Source: Candidatus Hydrogenedentota bacterium (GTDB lineage: Bacteria > Hydrogenedentota > Hydrogenedentia > Hydrogenedentales > CAITNO01). Taken from it: a stretch of DNA of 64,000 nucleotides. A model generated the notes under the pieces. The model saw nothing but the letters and a program-made list of their open reading frames with translations, did not search any database and was not told the DNA's origin. Location: the NCBI GenBank assembly GCA_903893795.1, contig CAITNO010000107.1, positions 1 through 64,000 of the forward strand, in the 5' to 3' direction. Positions 61,321-64,000 of this stretch are shown in pieces. Within the stretch, counting starts at the first letter, position 1; every line of letters starts with the position of its first letter. The translations under genes and the position numbers were made by a program.

Positions 61321-61325
61321 TCGTA

Positions 61326-61991
61326 CTACACTCCCGTGGCATCCGGTCCCCAGATGACCTTGTGCATTTGCAGCTGCAACCGTACCGGCAGCCTATCCTC
61401 CAGTATCCACGCGGCCAGTTCCTGCAGATTGATCCGTCCCCAGACGGGTGAAATCAGGATGGCAGCGCAGCGTTTTTCCAGTTTGAAACGGCGGACAATC
61501 TCGCGGCTCCATTCGTAGTCGCCGCGGCTGGCCACCACGAATTTCACCTCGTCGCGGCCCGCATGGAGCAGGTCCATGTTGGGCCAGTGCATGCGGCTCA
61601 TCATGCCGCTGTCGGGACATTTCAGGTCCATGATGCGGACCACCTCCGACGGCACGGTATCGATGGGGAGGGAACCGTTGGTTTCCAGCAGCACCGTGTA
61701 CCCCTCATCAAGCAGGCATTGTGCCAGTTCCGTGCAGGCGGGCTGAAGGAGCGGCTCGCCGCCGGTGATTTCCACGAGGTTGCAGCCATAATGTTCCACC
61801 TTCTTGAGCACAGCGCCCACGGTCCAACGCTCACCACAAGTGTGGTTCGTGTCGCACCAGAGGCATTCGAGATTGCATCCGGCCAGGCGCACAAAGGTGC
61901 AGGGCCGTCCCGCGTGGGTCGATTCACCCTGAATGCTGTGGAATATCTCCGCGATTTCGAGCATTTTTGAGGTGCCAGTCACGCTGTCCAT
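61326..61991 (-). CDS. queE: 7-carboxy-7-deazaguanine synthase, radical SAM
   Basis: 221 aa. The radical SAM cluster motif is C39-x3-C43-x2-C46 (GCNLECLWCDT). SIQGESTHAGRPCTFVRLAGCN is the QueE opening, and ITGGEPLLQ the GGE motif. LETNGS and VKFVVAS follow as usual. It turns CPH4 into CDG, the deazaguanine core. AGGAAA lies 10 nt before the ATG at 61991; an inner ATG at 61964 has no SD. QueC is not in this window. Confidence 0.95.
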   Translation of the reverse strand: MDSVTGTSKMLEIAEIFHSIQGESTHAGRPCTFVRLAGCNLECLWCDTNHTCGERWTVGAVLKKVEHYGCNLVEITGGEPLLQPACTELAQCLLDEGYTVLLETNGSLPIDTVPSEVVRIMDLKCPDSGMMSRMHWPNMDLLHAGRDEVKFVVASRGDYEWSREIVRRFKLEKRCAAILISPVWGRINLQELAAWILEDRLPVRLQLQMHKVIWGPDATGV

Positions 61992-62017
61992 GGGTCCATT
62001 TTCCTGCCGTTGGCCCC

Positions 62018-62046
62018 ATCTTACGTGCGTGGGGCTATCGGGTCAA
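62018..62046 (-). promoter_or_regulatory. Promoter for queE-queD-queF
   Basis: Minus strand: -35 TTGACC (62046-62041), 17-nt spacer, -10 TAAGAT (62023-62018). This puts the start about 20 nt before the queE ATG, leaving no room for a preQ1 riboswitch. Confidence 0.55.
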
Positions 62047-62150
62047 TTCTCTGCACTCAATGAAACTCACTGATGGGGAAACACCGTGGGGCGGTCATTT
62101 GCTACCGGGTTTCCCGTATGTTCCTGCCGAGAGGGTCAATCCGGAGCGAG

Positions 62151-62190
62151 AAAAAAGGGGGAGGGGCGATCCCGTTGGAACCGCCCCTCC
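62151..62190 (-). terminator. Rho-independent terminator after the fucose isomerase-like gene
   Basis: Stem GGAGGGGCG/CGCCCCTCC with a 13-nt loop, then CCCTTTTTT on the minus strand. It lies 12 nt past the stop at 62203. Confidence 0.9.
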
Positions 62191-62202
62191 AGAAAGCACT
62201 GC

Positions 62203-63603
<1,401 letters not shown>

Positions 63604-63669
63604 GTTGCGTTTCTCCATGTTGCAGATTGTGTTCAGACCGTCAGGGGCACAGCGTGCCGTGGCATAAAG

Positions 63670-63697
63670 TGTATACCAACGGCGCCAACCGGGCCAA
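63670..63697 (-). promoter_or_regulatory. Possible promoter for the fucose isomerase-like gene
   Basis: Minus strand: -35 TTGGCC (63697-63692), 16-nt spacer, -10 TATACA (63675-63670). Divergent from the promoter at 63773. Confidence 0.4.
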
Positions 63698-63772
63698 TTT
63701 GCGCCGGGACAGACACTCCCCGGCCCGGAAAGGCGGCCCCGGCCCATGCCTAACCCCATAAAGCGCAAAAGG

Positions 63773-63802
63773 TTGCGTGTATTGGCCCTGTTGCGGTATA
63801 CT
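63773..63802 (+). promoter_or_regulatory. Promoter for the YicC-family gene
   Basis: -35 TTGCGT (63773-63778), 18-nt spacer, -10 TATACT (63797-63802). The start would be near 63809, about 38 nt before the ATG. Confidence 0.6.
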
Positions 63803-63846
63803 AAGTTTCCCGATATTCTTCGTCTTTTTCCAAGAGGTATTAATCA

Positions 63847-64000
63847 ATGGCCCGTAGTATGACCGGCTTTGGCCGGGCGATAACCGCTTACGCGGAAGAG
63901 CAGATTACCGTCGAGGTGAGCGCGGTCAATCACCGCTTCCTCGAAAGCTCCTTTCGTCTGCCCCCGTCATGGGCCTCCCTGGAAGCGCCCCTGCGCGAGC
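63847..64000 (+). CDS. YicC-family endoribonuclease, N-terminal part (cut by window edge)
   Basis: 51 codons are visible. ARSMTGFGRAITAYAEEQ and VEVSAVNHRFLESSFRLPP are the N-terminal signature of YicC/YloC proteins, which are RNA-cleaving or RNA-decay-linked proteins. AGAGGT lies about 9 nt before the ATG. In other genomes yicC often precedes gmk and rpoZ, which would be expected beyond the window. Confidence 0.92.
   Translation, partial: MARSMTGFGRAITAYAEEQITVEVSAVNHRFLESSFRLPPSWASLEAPLRE

Noticed and set aside
61992..62017. Possible preQ1 riboswitch before queE
   Set aside because: The leader is only about 20 nt from the probable start of transcription, too short for the aptamer, and no such motif is seen.

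Overview
The window is a GC-rich bacterial chromosome segment with short intergenic gaps, many ATGA start/stop overlaps and clear Shine-Dalgarno (SD) sites. The gene content includes exported Gfo/Idh/MocA oxidoreductases with Tat and lipobox signals, GH28-type and GH106-like glycosidases, a ceramidase-like protein, a DUF6807 protein, an L-fucose isomerase-like protein, a trimeric [FeFe] hydrogenase and several families of palindromic intergenic repeats. This suggests an uncultured, anaerobic, polysaccharide-degrading heterotroph of the Planctomycetes/Verrucomicrobia/Hydrogenedentota type. Hydrogenedentota is my best guess. It is an inference from gene content, because no rRNA or tRNA gene is visible.

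Layout. 1-0.2 kb: tail of an IS630-family transposase. 0.3-4.0 kb: exported flavodoxin, ceramidase-like protein and GH28 protein. 4.0-8.1 kb: a visibly AT-richer accessory patch with a large AAA ATPase (DUF3696 type) coupled to a small PemK/MazF-like protein, and a divergent protein with two DUF4357 domains. 8.2-17 kb: Crp/Fnr regulator, a small Sm-like protein, two MFS transporters, a propeller/toroid secreted protein, rpsU, and a beta-helix/PASTA surface protein. 17.1-17.35 kb: a palindromic MITE-like element. 17.4-23.4 kb: DUF4272 protein, nikR, UDP-glucuronate decarboxylase, two coupled exported proteins, thiS-thiE, and an esterase. 23.8-31.5 kb: a six-gene [FeFe] hydrogenase operon. 32-41.7 kb: sugar catabolism (GH106-like enzyme, three oxidoreductases, DapA-family aldolase). 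42.3-45.5 kb: MacAB-type exporter. 45.8-53.5 kb: assorted hydrolases and membrane proteins. 53.7-56.3 kb: folK-panB-panC-panD. 57.3-60.1 kb: a membrane/glycosidase fusion. 60.1-62 kb: queE-queD-queF. 62.2-64 kb: a fucose isomerase-like gene and the start of a YicC-family gene.

How it fits together. The carbohydrate genes imply uptake and oxidation of complex sugars. The reducing power could be disposed of as H2 by HydABC, which in this family usually oxidises NADH together with reduced ferredoxin. The same operon encodes a second [FeFe] protein that lacks the proton-transfer cysteine and carries a PAS domain, plus a SpoIIE-type phosphatase. This is the layout of an H2 or redox sensor. Upstream of the operon is a strong promoter interlaced with three 14-bp direct repeats, which looks like an operator. 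The items I rate most worth following up are the AAA/PemK-like module, the hydrogenase operator, the duplicated QueD with substituted zinc ligands, the membrane-glycosidase fusion, and the CPBP-like protein in which Gln-Gln replaces the catalytic Glu-Glu.
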